Shown here: positions 39,351-51,062 of the stretch, piece by piece
Numbering within the stretch: the stretch's first letter is position 1
Layout of the letters: every line of letters begins with the position of its first letter
NCBI GenBank assembly: GCA_021018995.1
Contig: CM037588.1
Coordinates: forward strand, 96,074,765 to 96,138,764
DNA length: 64,000 nucleotides
Reading direction: 5' to 3'
From: Chloranthus sessilifolius
Taxonomy: Eukaryota > Streptophyta > Magnoliopsida > Chloranthales > Chloranthaceae
Notes under the pieces: model-generated
Told to the model about the DNA's origin: nothing
Databases searched by the model: none
The model's input: only the letters and a program-made list of their open reading frames with translations
Position numbers and translations under genes: made by a program

Positions 39351-40625
39351 TTATTGAATGTTCAACATAAAAGGGTAATATAATTTAAAGTGGAGTGCAT
39401 CACAAACATAAATCGAAACATCGAGTAATTAAAGTGCGTTAAGTTTTGGTCATGCAAGCGAAGTTGTAAGGTAAAGCAGTAAGAATAAAAGTTGTATGTT
39501 CGGACGCAATCCGATCTAGTGGTTTGTGAAATCGATTGGTCAATTTAAAAGTGATTTAAAATTAGCAGTGATTTGGTCTTGTATAAAGTCGATCAACATA
39601 AATAAAAAATAAACGTCCCTCAAAACTGTCTAGTTTATTAATGTTAAACCAAAATATAACTAAGTTATATTATAATATTAGATTATATTAATAAAATATT
39701 AAAGCACATGAGTGCCTATTAATTTATATAGCATATAATAATATAACTCTATATTTATATTATAATATAATAGTTAGCTTTTATATTATTATATAATTTA
39801 ACCGTATATATTTAATATAGTATAATAGAAATTTTTGAATAGATTTTAGTACCTATCTTTTCATTCCTTTTGTCCTCTCCTACACGACTCCTATTCTCCA
39901 TAGGCTTTTAACTTAGAATACTGAGAGGAACAAAATTACTATTAGGTATGGTCCCCTCGTGGGTGACTTGGCACTTGGGATGTGTGCCACTTGTATGATC
40001 ATCAGTGTAGTTCCATCATTACAGTATGATTAGAGATTGTTTAGTGAGTAATTAGTGGGGCCTTAAGACATATCAAACAACCCTTCAGTTTTCTCAAGCA
40101 AGCATATCATATAGCCATCTAATATATGAGACCGTTATTCAATATTTGGCTTTCACCTAATATTTGACTTTCACTTAATATATAAGGCCGTTGTCAAATA
40201 TAGTTCATCTATTTTATAGAGTAATTTGAACTTTGGAAAAGAAAGAACTTTGTGAACCCATATATTTTATATAACCCAATTTCTCCTATCCATTATTATC
40301 ACAGAAATCAGGTGGCTAAGAGGGCTATCATCTACACTCACCCATCACACCGTGCCTATCCTCTCCAAATATATATATATATATAGAGAGAGGCCTAGGG
40401 ATATGGGCTTGGGCGTAGAGATATCTCTGCGCATATTGATAGGAGCTCGACACGTAGTGCCTCTATCTCTAATGCGACAGTCCCTCCTTTTTCTAATTTC
40501 ATCGCACTTTAACCATGGTTACCACTGATATTGATAAAATCAGAAAGGCAAAATCAGAATAGCAAAAATGTAGTGAGGCGCTGGGAGTCCGTGCCTGACA
40601 TCCTGATTTTGTCTAATGTAATATC
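39341..40625. other. AT-rich intergenic sequence, no gene recognised
   Basis: Very AT-rich at 39640-39840, with a second short (AT)n at about 40370-40383. No domain-bearing ORF. Confidence 0.45.
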
Positions 40626-41011
40626 TATAGACACCCAAATTCGGCCCAAGGCCCGATCAGTCTGTACTCCAAGAGAGATGTACCCCTGTGCTTCCGATGG
40701 CACCCCTGAACCCTTAGAAATCTATCCAGACCTTTAGGAATCACCTAAAACCCATTAGAACCATTCCCCCAACCCTTAGAGATCACCCCTAAACCCTAGG
40801 ATCCCTTCCCAACCCAACTTATACCCTTCTGAGTATTTGTTGGGAGGAGAGCTATAAATTTTTATACATACCACTTCTGAGGATGAGTCACATACCGTTG
40901 GAAAGAGGACTTCTCCAGATTTCCAACGAGCTAAAGATCACCCAATTTGGAGTTGTGGTTCAAGAGTTATGGCCATTTGAAGTTTCACATAAAATCATGA
41001 CTTTTTGCTCA

Positions 41012-41226
41012 GGCGTATGTATTACATACGCCCGACAAATTTGGCCCCAGTTTGGTCAAGCATATGTATTATATACGCCTGGCATTTTTGGGCCAAATTT
41101 GGTCGGGCGCATATAATACATACGCCCAGCATAGGTGGCCACAACACGGGCACCCATCTTCTCAGATTCCCCCTGGTTGTCTTGGATTTCACTGTACATA
41201 AACTGGGCGTATGTAATATATACGCC
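41012..41226. repeat. Palindrome cluster in the 5' LTR (four copies)
   Basis: Copies at 41012-41032, 41059-41079, 41106-41126 and 41206-41226. The first is GGCGTATGTA, T, TACATACGCC, a perfect 10+1+10 palindrome. Spacing of the first three is 47 bp, and the linkers (ACAAATTTGGCCC...TTTGGTC) are also repeated. Confidence 0.93.
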
Positions 41227-41506
41227 GAGCTTAGCTACAGTATCTGTCATTAAATGTTCGAGTTTCCTCCATTTGGTTTGACCCTTTGACCATCCCCTTG
41301 GTTAAGATGGGTGTCTTGAGGTTGGTTTCACCCCCTTTGAGCTTATTGGCAACCCTTAAGTCACCCACGGTCTCACCCCATCATCTACCATTGAAACCGG
41401 TTTCCCAAACTCCTAGAACCCTAAAAACCTAGAAAACCTTAAATGGGGGATTACCTAATTGCTAAACCAATTAGCTCTTAATTAACCCTCTAATCCTCCT
41501 CTTCTC

Positions 41507-41514
41507 TATAAATA
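41507..41514 (+). promoter_or_regulatory. TATA box of the Tat 5' LTR
   Basis: CTCTATAAATAGAGAGGC is a consensus plant TATA box inside the LTR, about 280 bp downstream of the palindrome cluster. That places the palindromes in U3. Confidence 0.7.
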
Positions 41515-42230
41515 GAGAGGCACCCTCTCTTCCCAAAGGGTTGAAGAAATAAGATTGAAGTTAAGCTTAAGAGAGAGAGCCCTTGTGAGAGAAAAAATAT
41601 ATATTTTGCAACCAGAATTCCAGCATGCTTAGTTCATCCTTTTCAACCCTTTTCAACCATTAGATCACCTCCTTTTAGTTAAAGCTTAGCTCCTAGCTTC
41701 ATCCTACACTTCCTATCTACCGAATCCTAACATTAGAGCCTATTCCTCTACCGTTTAAGGCACTTAAAGCCATCGGAAGCACGCCGAAGCGAAGGTCTTC
41801 TACGGTGCAACAAGGGCCCGTGAGCTCCGGCTCACCCCTCTCTTCCTCTACCTTCTTGGTGATTCCTCCGTCCAAGGATTCAAGCCGTTACGCCGCCAAA
41901 ATTTCGGTTTGGCTCAAAGCTTGATAGGACCGTATTGCCTTCGCGCAAGGGAAAGCTCCACCCATTTATTTTTATTTTTGGCCATAGATAGAGACCGCTA
42001 CATACTGATTGATCGGGTGCCTAAACCCTTCCCGATCAATAACCGAAGCCCCTACCCTAGAGCCTTTGGCAAAGACCGGTAAATCAGAGTCATATTTAGC
42101 ACTTCGGTGCCCAGAATATTGATTTAAAGGTTTCCCGGGTCACCAAAAGCTCCGTTTGGCTACTCTAAATTTTTATTCCATCGCGAGTGCATCGCCGCGA
42201 GGGGTCCGAGAGGATCCATGCTCGCACAGA

Positions 42231-42248
42231 TGGCAACTCTGCTGGGGA
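42231..42248 (+). other. Primer-binding site of the Tat element
   Basis: TGGCAACTCTGCTGGGGA starts two bases after the LTR. It resembles the TGGCGACTC(T/C)GCTGGGGA site of Ogre/Tat elements, which is assigned to tRNA-Arg. Confidence 0.75.
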
Positions 42249-43680
42249 TGTCACCCTAGCGCTTCCCCTCTTGTTGGCCTTTCTTTATTCTTTTACTAAC
42301 CATGGCTGTTTTTTGTTCTAATTTTCTACTATTTTTCTTTATTCTTTGTTGTTTTTACTAACATACTCACCCCTACGATTTGGTCATTTAGGTGCCTTAG
42401 CCGATTGGCGGGCCTACTTGCGCTTTTAAATTTCAGTTTTTTACGATTTTATCATTTAAGCCGCCTTAGGCGTTTGGCGGGCCTGCTCGCATCTACTTTT
42501 CACGTCATTTAAATTTTAGTCATTTACGAGCCTTAGCCGTTTGGCGGGCCTACGTGTGCTCTTTATTTTAGTCATCATATCTCACCATTGAACGCCGCCC
42601 CGTTGAGGCGGCACGGGCTTGTCATCCCCGACCCGATTTTGGACTTGAGTTCACTCTCCTTTAAAAATCTGTAATTAAAAGTCAGCCAACAGTGTAGGGA
42701 CATAATCAAATCTATTTTTGCGTATTTTGGGTAGTTTTTGGGGGGTTTAGGCATAAATATATTTTACCCGGTTCCTAGTAAGGCGGCAGCCCTAGTGGTG
42801 ATGATCCTAAAAAGAACCACCCCTTCCTGCATTTCCAAGAAGGCGCCATACTGAGGTATATCGCTTGGCTAAGCCAATTCCAACTGCTTATAAAACAATG
42901 GTGAGGCGTGAACAACCGAATTCCACCGTGTATCCCTAGGAAGCGGAAAGGAGGGACCCGATAACATACACAGTAGTCCCCGGGAGCATCCCTCCCAGAA
43001 AACCAGTCCAAAAGACCCATTTCAGGCTCGCTGTTTACTGTCAAACAAGGCTGGAAAAACAACCTCTGGCAGGAGTATATAATATATACGCCCAGCCAAA
43101 AATCCCCAGAAATATTCAGGCGTATATAATATATACACCCAGCCAAAATCCCTAGATTTAAGCCAGGCGTATATGATATATACGCCCAGCCAAATCTGCT
43201 AAGTTTTGGTGAGGCGTATATAATACATACGCCCAGTATATATTAGGTTCAGGCAGCTCGATCTGAGGCCCAATCCACCACCCAAGTTCCCCGATTAGCG
43301 GTATTAATGCCCACAGTAGCCTCCCGCATTCTGTAACACCCAATATGCCCCCGCCCAGTCAAAAGAAGGCGACTTCTCATTGATTCGCTCCGGGGGATCG
43401 GGTCGTTTGCGTAGATTCTCTCACCTTTAATAGAACGAAAGGGTTCCCTTTCGCTTCTTCCGAAGTGTGCCGGATCCCGCCGTGAGACCTACTAAAGGTG
43501 CATATATCACCCAAGACGAGAACTTTTCTAGGGCACCAGATCATCATTCATTTAAATAGGGGAGATAATTTTCATCTGAAAAATCCAAAAAAATAAATAT
43601 ATAGAAAAATCAAAATCATTATATCTGCACTTCGTGCGATTGTCACTCTGTGACCTCCAACCCTTGAAAAAGAACTAGGA
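42249..43680 (+). other. 5' leader of the Tat element
   Basis: Noncoding leader of 1.4 kb. It has repeats of GCCTTAG(C/G)CG(A/T)TTGGCGGGCCT (about 42395, 42464 and 42530) and the second palindrome cluster. The minus ORFs 42775-43146 and 43158-43343 only translate this region and are not supported. Confidence 0.5.
43072..43233. repeat. Palindrome cluster in the 5' leader (four copies)
   Basis: Copies at 43072-43092, 43119-43139, 43166-43186 and 43213-43233, with an exact 47-bp period. The core is GGCGTATATA, A, TATATACGCC with one to three changes per copy, each followed by (C)CAGCCAAA. Confidence 0.93.
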
Positions 43681-43730
43681 AAGTGTTCGGTCCTTACCCA
43701 AGGCATCGATACAACACTCGTCAGCGGATC

Positions 43731-45460
43731 ATGTCGAGCGCCGATACATCCCCGCCATCATCCCCATCCCATTCCCATATAGGAGAAGACCCGATCTCCA
43801 ACACCATCACCCAAACCCGGTTCAATGTCATGGGTCCATTTGGGGCACCCGTGTTCGCATCCACCCCATCCCCCGCCCTTACATTTTCCCAACATGCCCC
43901 TACCTCATCCTCTACTGAAACACCTCATTTCCCAAACAAACCATACATCCCCACCTCCCATCCGTACACCCTTACCGCACCCCCTTATTCCCAAAGACCC
44001 CATCGGGAGCCCCATCCCCCGCCTACTTCCCACATCCCATCCACCTCATAATTCATGCCTCCTACATCTTATATCCCATCCGCCTTATCTCACATGCCCT
44101 CCACATCACATGGCCCATCCACATCCCAACATACCCCCCTATTTACCCAAGTCATGCCCAACTTTACCCAGGATGTGACCAGTAACTCACCATCTTCCTT
44201 AGCCATACATCCACACCCTCCAAGCACAATCAATCATACCCCCATACCCGAGTCATGCCCAATTTCACCCACCCCCCTCCGTCCTTGAATGGGCCATCAC
44301 CCTCCAATCTCACACCTGAATCCATGCCCTCAATGGAGGACATGAGAATGATGTATGCCCTGTGGGCTACCTCTCGGAATCCTACATTCCAAACCCCACA
44401 TCTAGGTCTCCAAAACCTCCATACCCCATTCCCCCATGACCATGCCCAACCACCAATCATTCATACCATCCAAGATCCCCCACCTCAATTCCAGGCCCAG
44501 GCCCAAGCCCAACAAACCCAATCCCACTCATCTCAGGACCAAACCCACAAGAACCCATGGGCCCAAGCCCAAATGTCTTTAGAGCCATGGGCCCAAGCCC
44601 ATACCCAGGCCCAGGCCCATCAAACCCATCAAGCCCAGGGCCAGGCCCACCAGACCCATCAAGCTCAAACCCATCGGACTCAGGCCCAGGCCCCAAGATT
44701 CTCAAGGCCCATGGGCCCAAGCCCAAACCCATTAGTCTCAGGCCCAGGCCCAAAATCCTCAAGGCCCATGGGCCCAAGCCCAAACCCAGGCCTAAAACCC
44801 TCAAGGCCCATGGCCCCAGGCCTAAACCCCCCAGACACAAGCCTAGGCCTAAGCCCATCAGATCCAGGCCGAGTTCCAAACCCCCCAGGACCCTTGGACC
44901 AAAACCTATCAAACCCAAGCCCAAGGCCATCATCCCACACCCAATACCCACATGGCCCATCAACCCAAGCTTTCCAAAACCATCAAGCCCAAACCCAAGG
45001 CCCATCCACCCGCATTCATCAAGGCCCGTTCATAAACCCCGTACCCCTTCACCAATACCCTCCATTCACCTACACCACTTATGCCCCCATCCCGCCTCCA
45101 ACGGAAAATTTGATCCACCCAATGCCTCAAAACCATGCCTACAACGTCCCGCCACATCAACCACACCCCCATCACCCCCAGAATATACACCCAGCTCAAC
45201 ACATCATTCATCCGCAAACCACTCATCCATTCACCCCCTCTCATCCCCTACAAGCCTTATGGCCCCACCAGGTCATCCAACCCATCACCCCCCAAGTCCA
45301 AATAGCACACCTTCGCCCCTCACCAGTACAATGACTAACAGTACAAGGAGGACGAGATCCACAACAGTGGAGGAGCTGCCAGCTTCGGCCCCCCCAAGCC
45401 CGTCATTGTCACACCCAGGGTCGAGCCAAACCAGGGGGAGGCAGTCCCAACTATAAAAGA
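43731..45460 (+). pseudogene. Tat gag N-terminal region, proline/glutamine-rich, with GGCCCA minisatellite
   Basis: Starting from the ATG at 43731 (MSSADTSPPSSPSHSH) the region encodes Pro-, Ser-, Thr- and His-rich sequence, stops at 44051, and resumes in 44255-45334 (MEDMRMMYALWATSRN, then AQAQAQ-rich repeats). Positions 44480-44990 are built from GGCCCA / AGCCCA units, so several frames stay open at once (44557-45456 plus and 44457-45005 minus are by-products). The variable, low-complexity N-terminus precedes the conserved capsid core. Confidence 0.65.
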
Positions 45461-45469
45461 ATCAGAGTA

Positions 45470-46556
45470 GCTGAAAGAGCAGATAGACAGAATACAAAAG
45501 CAGCTAACGAAGATAGGAGGGCTAGAACTGCATTTGACAGACTTTTCATACTTGTGTCTGTTCTCAGATGTCCCCCTACTACCAAAATTTAAGATGCCGT
45601 TATTCAATAAATATAATGGCACTGGCAACCCCATCGCCCACTTAAAATCTTACTGTGGGGGCATGTGTCAATACGGCGGAGATGAACGACTCCTCATCAA
45701 AGTGTTCCAAAAGAGTCTAACGGGCCCGGCACTAAGATGGTTCACATCCCTAGAACCATCCATGATCAAAACTTGGAAAGATCTGACACACTTATTCCAA
45801 GAATAATATGTCTATAACATGGACATAGAGCCAAGGAAGTCGGATCTGGCCCGTTTGAAGCAAAGACGCGATGAAACTTTCAGTGCCTACTTAGGAAGGT
45901 GGAGGGCATTGGCCACCCAGGTGCCCCACCGAATTCCGGAGGATGAGCAGATTGAATTAATAACCAAGGGAGCGCTCCCAGTCATCACAGAATTCTTGGT
46001 ATATCAACAGCAGTCCAGTTTTGTTGATTTGGTCTGAAATGCCAACCGTTGTGAAGACGTCGTCAGAGAAGGCAGATTGGGAAAGAGTATGGCTAACGGG
46101 GCCGCTAAGGTTCGGAAAGCTGTCGAACCAAGGGTTGAAAGAAGGCTAGGGGTAGAAGTTTAGAACATCGTTTATCCCTAGACCAGTACCACCTCGATAC
46201 AGCTCCAGGCCGCACACCCACTCCCGGCCCATTTCGAACAAGTGCCAAGGCCGAATAACGGACCAAGGGCCCCGTTCACCCAGGAACAGATGAAAGCACC
46301 ATTCGAACGAGTCTTCACGCCGTTAGGGCAATCATTAAGTGTCTTATTGCCAGTATTTCTACAAAAGGGTCTGGTAAATTTACTCCATCCTCGCCCACCA
46401 CCCAATCTGATACCAAGAAACTATGACCCGAACCTGCATTGTAACTTTCACCAGGGACCAGGTCACCCAACGGATCGATGCTTCCTACTAAAGCATGCAA
46501 TCCAAGATTTAATAGAGGCGGGAAAAATTGTTCCCCCGCCGCTTCCTCAAGGGTAG
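45470..46556 (+). pseudogene. Tat gag core (capsid and zinc finger), interrupted
   Basis: One frame carries a short coiled coil (LKEQIDRIQKQLTKI), then FKMPLFNKYNGTGNPIAHLK, LTGPALRWFTSL and WKDLTHLFQE. A TAA follows at 45804-45806. The same frame continues with PRKSDLARLKQRRDETFSAY and hits TGA at 46035. Further on, 46242-46556 holds the zinc finger CNFHQGPGHPTDRC (CX2HX4HX4C) and AIQDLIEAGKI. This is the retrotrans_gag family in its Tat form. Both stops are single C-to-T type changes (CAA to TAA, TGG to TGA). Confidence 0.88.
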
Positions 46557-47116
46557 AACCAGAATATCCATCAGGCCCCTCTGCCACCGCATCCAGGAGG
46601 CCCCAGGCCTAACATCCACTGCGTAGAAGAGGAAGAGGAAGAGGAAGAGTTTGACCCCTCGAATTACATCAGTAACCAAGAAGAGTTTTTATTTACCAGG
46701 ATGAACGAGGGCGAACCAATTATAGGGGTAATCGAGCCACTGTATTTAGCCGATTACTTCCCCACCCCGGCATACCAAGAGGAGCCCCTAGATCTAGGGC
46801 AATATTTTTCCACTCCCGCCTATCAAATCCAAACGGGCACAGCCCCGCCGTAATCATACGCATATCCGTCCCACTCCCAATTTATCCCATAGTACACCCT
46901 GCCTCCCAATCACCCCATCCCATACACTGTCCCAGCATCAGTCACCCCACATACCTCTCCATCACACCTAAATCACCCTACGCCATACATAAATCCACCA
47001 CCATACTACCCCACCCCATACACACCCCCAAATCCCACCACCCAGCATACTACCCCGCCGTCCCCAAATCACCTCGCCGAATACACAACTCCACCATCTC
47101 TAAATCACCCCGCCCC
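46557..47116 (+). other. Proline-rich linker between gag zinc finger and protease
   Basis: Reads as an acidic stretch (EEEEEEEFDPSN) followed by Pro/Tyr/His/Thr-rich sequence encoded by CATCCCA/CACCCCA-like repeats. Continuous in style with the start of 47117-48832, with several stops. Confidence 0.5.
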
Positions 47117-48832
47117 ATGCACAACTTTGTCACCCCTGATTTACCCTGTTTCATCCATAAAACCATCATCGCCCCACCATGCCACCCCGATTACAAACCC
47201 TTCGTACCAGTACCCCCTGCTCCATTTGCTACCTCGTCATACCCCTATCATCCCACTCCACCCGCACCTCCGACATTTCCCAGCCACCCTATCCCAGTCA
47301 CACCCCCATACCTGCGCTATTTTGCCCCCAATCCACCTCCACCCCCATCCAAACAAACACCCCCTCACCCGCACCCCTTGTCACCCGCTCCCAATCATCA
47401 CTGGTCTTACCATGCCCCGGTAACGCCTACACAAACCCCATCCGCACCCTCAAACCCAACTTCACCAATTCTTGCCAATGCCATTACACCTCATATTGGA
47501 GTCAACCTGGTTAGGCCTGAGAATCCAACATACCCAGCCCAATTTGCCCCAAAATCACCGAGCACCCTCTTCCTCATCCCGAAACCCGCCTATGACCCGC
47601 ATCAAGTGCCATTAAGTTACGAGCAGATGGACATGAATGCTGGTTGCAACCAAGAAGAGGCAGTCAAATTTATCACCCGGTCAGGTAGGATTTCTACACA
47701 ACTAGAAGCATCGGGGGCCGTAAGAGGAGAAGAGAAGAAGAAAGAGCAGGCCGCAGGGAACCCCTTTGAAAAAATGGCCAGAGAACATGTGTTGGAGACA
47801 CAGCTCAAGAGGACACCTGCATATATTACTGTCTGGGATTTATTGATCACATCCCCGCTCCACTTTCAAGCCTTAATGGGAGGAGCGCTCAAAGACGCAC
47901 ATGTTTCCACCCACGTGACCCCAGATGAGGTAGGAGAGATAATTGGGCAAGTATTGGCCCCAAATACCATCTCCTTCGCCGATGCGGATCTGTCGCTTGA
48001 ATGGAACAACCACTCCAAGCCCCTGAATATAACAGTAGAAGTAGGAAACCTAGTGGTGTCGTTGGTCTTAATAGACAACAGGTCGGCATTAAATGTATGC
48101 CCTCTAAGGACGGCAATCAAAATCGGTGCGAACCCCAACACCTTTCGGTCATCAATAACAAGCGCCAGGGGATTCGACAACACTCGGAGAGAGATCATAG
48201 GAGAAGTAGACCTCGACCTGATCATCGGGCCGCAAACCTTCACTGTCCCCTTTCAGGTGATGGACATCAAGTCTACATTTAATCTATTATTGGGTCGGCC
48301 GTGGCTACATGAGATCGGGGCAATACCATCAACTCTATACCAAAAGCTCCGATTCATCTCAGGCAGAAGAATCGTCACCATCGTAGGTGAGAGTAGAGAA
48401 GACAAGGAGCGGAGCGCTCTGCACATTGAAAATTCGAAAGTGCTTGACATGTCGCACACAGCAGATGACACCGATTTCTATCGATTTGAGTATGACTTTT
48501 CAGTCGTCACCCTTGATTCACCTGAGAAAACCCCTGCCAAAACTAGGGTAGGAATGGATACGACAGTGCTCATGCTCCACAAATGGGGCCACCAAAAGGG
48601 GAAAGGTTTGGGCCCGCGCCTTCAAGGAAGAAGAGACCCCGTCAGGGCTAAGGGGCAGCAAACCAGATTTGGCCTAGGCTACAAGCCCGATGAAGAAGAG
48701 GTCAGAGAGGCCAAAGAAAAAATGAGAGTTGCAGCAGCTGCCAGAGCCAGACGAATCAACCTGGAAGAAGAAACTCCCGCCCGGCCCCACATCCACCAAA
48801 CCTTTGTAAGTGCCGGGGGTGGTAAAAATTGA
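47117..48832 (+). CDS. Tat retropepsin with C-terminal G-patch domain
   Basis: A 571-codon open frame. Residues 1 to about 160 are Pro-rich linker. Residues about 235-420 are the protease: WDLLITSPLHFQALMGGAL, SFADADLSLEWNNHSKPL, LVLIDNRSALNVCPL with the catalytic Asp near residue 320, and FNLLLGRPWLHEIGAIPSTL. The usual D-(N/G)-G-S is DNRS here, so a conserved Gly is lost. Residues about 480-525 (MLHKWGHQKGKGLGPRLQGR, then RFGLGYKP) fit the G-patch glycine pattern, a nucleic-acid-binding module also found next to betaretroviral proteases. The frame ends prematurely at TGA 48830, and coding continues in another frame. Confidence 0.82.
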   Translation: MHNFVTPDLPCFIHKTIIAPPCHPDYKPFVPVPPAPFATSSYPYHPTPPAPPTFPSHPIPVTPPYLRYFAPNPPPPPSKQTPPHPHPLSPAPNHHWSYHAPVTPTQTPSAPSNPTSPILANAITPHIGVNLVRPENPTYPAQFAPKSPSTLFLIPKPAYDPHQVPLSYEQMDMNAGCNQEEAVKFITRSGRISTQLEASGAVRGEEKKKEQAAGNPFEKMAREHVLETQLKRTPAYITVWDLLITSPLHFQALMGGALKDAHVSTHVTPDEVGEIIGQVLAPNTISFADADLSLEWNNHSKPLNITVEVGNLVVSLVLIDNRSALNVCPLRTAIKIGANPNTFRSSITSARGFDNTRREIIGEVDLDLIIGPQTFTVPFQVMDIKSTFNLLLGRPWLHEIGAIPSTLYQKLRFISGRRIVTIVGESREDKERSALHIENSKVLDMSHTADDTDFYRFEYDFSVVTLDSPEKTPAKTRVGMDTTVLMLHKWGHQKGKGLGPRLQGRRDPVRAKGQQTRFGLGYKPDEEEVREAKEKMRVAAAARARRINLEEETPARPHIHQTFVSAGGGKN

Positions 48833-49201
48833 TCTGAATGGGGAGACGAGGATAACCCCACACAAACTTGCTTCCACCCACCACACTAACCCTTACATCA
48901 CCCCCCCAGACCTCGAGGTAGACTTGGCAGCCCTCTCCTTATTCGAGGAGGAAATCCCTGGGTCCATCCATTAGTCCAGCACTAGCCACTTTGGGCCCAC
49001 CCTAACCTTCAAAGACAGGGTCTCAGATGATCCCTCCATAAACATGCTGAGGGGGGGACTACAAGAGCCTACTGATGCCATTTCCGACCAAAGAGGTAAA
49101 GGTCAGGCCTCACAGGTAAGTAACTGGGCATCTTTGCCCCAACTCCTAGGAGCCGCCAAATGCTGTGAATACGACATCGGCTCTCCAAAAAAAAACAACC
49201 T
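48833..49201 (+). pseudogene. Protease-RT linker of the Tat polyprotein, frame-shifted
   Basis: In the frame of position 48909, VDLAALSLFEEEIPG and FKDRVSDDPSINMLRGGL are readable, with TAG near 48972. A consensus splice donor, CAG|GTAAGT, lies at 49117-49125. Ogre elements have an intron at this junction, but I cannot fix an acceptor here. Confidence 0.5.
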
Positions 49202-50617
49202 GTAAGAAGTGAGGTTAACCTCTGGGACACTCTACCCTATATATATAGAGATCCACCTCGCCAGGGGCTAACTTTCGAAAAATTACAAAAAACCATAAAA
49301 ATAGAAAAAATACCAATTCCAAAAATATTGTCCTTTAAAATTTCCAATAAAGTTGAAAATGATGTCGTGATACCCGTCCCACGCGAAGCCGACCCCTTCC
49401 CTATAGAAATACGAGAAGAGGTAGGAGTCGCAAGTCTGGACAAGGAAGGTCAAATCGATGAGCTCCCGAATGATCTCAAGCAATTTGCCAATTTTGAGCA
49501 TGACCCCACCCCGATCGTCGAAGAGACAGAAGATGTCAATTTGGGCACCAAAGAGGTCCCTAGAATCACCAAAATCAGAACGTCGCTATCCCTTGTGGAG
49601 AGAAAATGTATGATAGACTTCCTCTGGTCATACCAAGACGTCTTCGCATGATCGTATGAAGAGATGCCTGGTCTGGATACCGATCTAATTGAATATGAGT
49701 TGCCACTCTACCCTGACTGCAAGCCGATTAAATAGAAGCTGAGACATCTCCGACCTGAATGGATGTTGAAAGTCAAGGACGAGGTCATTAAGCAGTATGA
49801 CGCAGGTTTCCTCATGGTGTCCAAGTACCTGCAGTGGCTGGCCAATATCGTCCCCGTACCAAAGAAGGATGGAAAAGTTTGAATGTGCATTGATTTTTAG
49901 AATCTCAACAAGGCGAGCCCTAAGGATGACTTTCCATTACCCCACATCAATATCTTGGTTGATAATACTGCTAAGCACGGGATGTTTTCTTTCATGGACG
50001 GGTTCTCAGGCTACAATCAAATTAAGATGGCAGAGGCCAACCGAGAGAAGACCGCGTTCATCACTCCCTGGGGAACCTTCTGCTATAAGGTGATGCCATT
50101 CGGGCTCAAGAAAATTGGGGCAACCTACCAAAGAGCAATGATGGCCCTATTCCATGACATGATGCACCGAGAGATCGAAGTGTATGCCGATGACATGATT
50201 GCTAAATCACCGGAAAGGGATGACCATTTGATAAACCTTCAGATGTTGTTCAAGAGGTTAAGAAAGTACAGGTTGCGGTTGAATCCCCAGAAGTGCGCAT
50301 TCGGCGCTATGTCAGGAAAGCTATTAGGTTTTATCATCAATAGGAGAGGCATCGAGGTCGATCCAACCAAGATCAAGGCCATCACTGAAATGCCACCACC
50401 GCCTACAGAGAAAGAGGTTAGAGGCTTTTTAGGCAGAATCCAGTACATCAGTCGGTTCATCGCACAATTAACTCTGATATGCACACCAATCTTCAAACTA
50501 CTAAGAAAGGACTCACCAGTTGAGTGGAATGACGACTACCAAGCTGCATTTGACAAGATCAAGGGTTACCTCCTAAATCCTTCGATATTGGTACTACCTG
50601 TACCTGGTAGACCCTAA
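49202..50617 (+). pseudogene. Tat reverse transcriptase
   Basis: One frame from about 49202 reads NLWDTLPYIYRDPPRQG, SLVERKCMIDFLWSYQDVFA, VPVPKKDGKV, NLNKASPKDDFPLPHI, FMDGFSGYNQIKM, WGTFCYKVMPFGLKKIGATY, the catalytic EVYADDMIAKS, FGAMSGKLLGFIINRRGIEV and VRGFLGRIQYISRFI. Stops at 49649 (TGA), 49733 (TAG), 49880 (TGA) and 49898 (TAG). The YADD active site itself is intact. A one-base deletion near 50612 moves the following RNase H to another frame. Confidence 0.93.
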
Positions 50618-50955
50618 TAATGTACTTATCCACGACAGAGTTTTCCATGGGCTGTGTGTTAGGGCAGCACGATGAGACAAGAAGAAGAGAGTAGGCCATC
50701 TACTACCAGAGCAAGAAGTTCACTAATTATGAGATGCGCTACTCTCATCTGGAGAAAGCATGCCTAGCGCTCGTGTGGGCTACTCAAAGACTTCGACACT
50801 ACCTATTATCCCAAGCCGTCCTACTTCTAGCACGGATGGATCCCTTAAAGTACCTATTCGAGAAACCTGCTCTCACTGACCGAATTGCGCGATGGAAGCT
50901 ATTGTTATCTGAATTCGACATCACATACGTCACTCAGAAATTGATCAAGGGGTAG
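50618..50955 (+). pseudogene. Tat RNase H (first, Ty3-type)
   Basis: Reads STTEFSMGCVLGQHDE, IYYQSKKFTNYEMRYSHLEK, LVWATQRLRHYLLSQ, KYLFEKPALTDRIARWKLLL and FDITYVTQKLIKG. A TAG at 50686 and a TAG at 50953 (KG-stop-VLADHLAENP) interrupt it. The family position between RT and the second RNase H is as expected. Confidence 0.85.
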
Positions 50956-51062
50956 GTGCTCGCCGATCATCTTGCTGAGAACCCTCTGCCTAACTATGAG
51001 CCTCTAAGGATTGAGTTCTCAGATAAGATATCCTGTTCCTGACGAAAGATGATACAGAAGAG

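Larger units (their letters stand above)
40626..42228 (+). repeat. 5' LTR of the Tat element
   Basis: Begins TATAGACACCCAAATTCGG (TG has changed to TA) and ends CTCGCACA two bases before the primer site. It is nearly identical by eye to 59841-61497. It contains four 21-bp palindromes (41012-41226) and a TATA box at 41507. Confidence 0.92.

Noticed and set aside
41012..43233. Repeats of 21 bp with regular 26-bp linkers, resembling a CRISPR array
   Set aside because: The linkers are themselves repeated, the copies lie in LTRs and the leader of a plant retrotransposon, and no cas-like gene is present.
42775..43343. Two minus ORFs in the Tat leader
   Set aside because: They span the palindrome cluster. 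The repeated GVYIIY-type peptide is simply the palindrome translated.
44457..45005. Glycine/leucine-rich 182-codon ORF on the minus strand
   Set aside because: It is the complement of the GGCCCA minisatellite in gag and has no independent support.
44557..45456. 299-codon proline-rich ORF overlapping gag
   Set aside because: Alternative frame of the same hexamer repeat. The conserved gag core is reached in a different frame.
47617..48471. Several minus and alternate-frame ORFs across the Tat protease
   Set aside because: Shadows of the plus-strand protease frame, without domain similarity.
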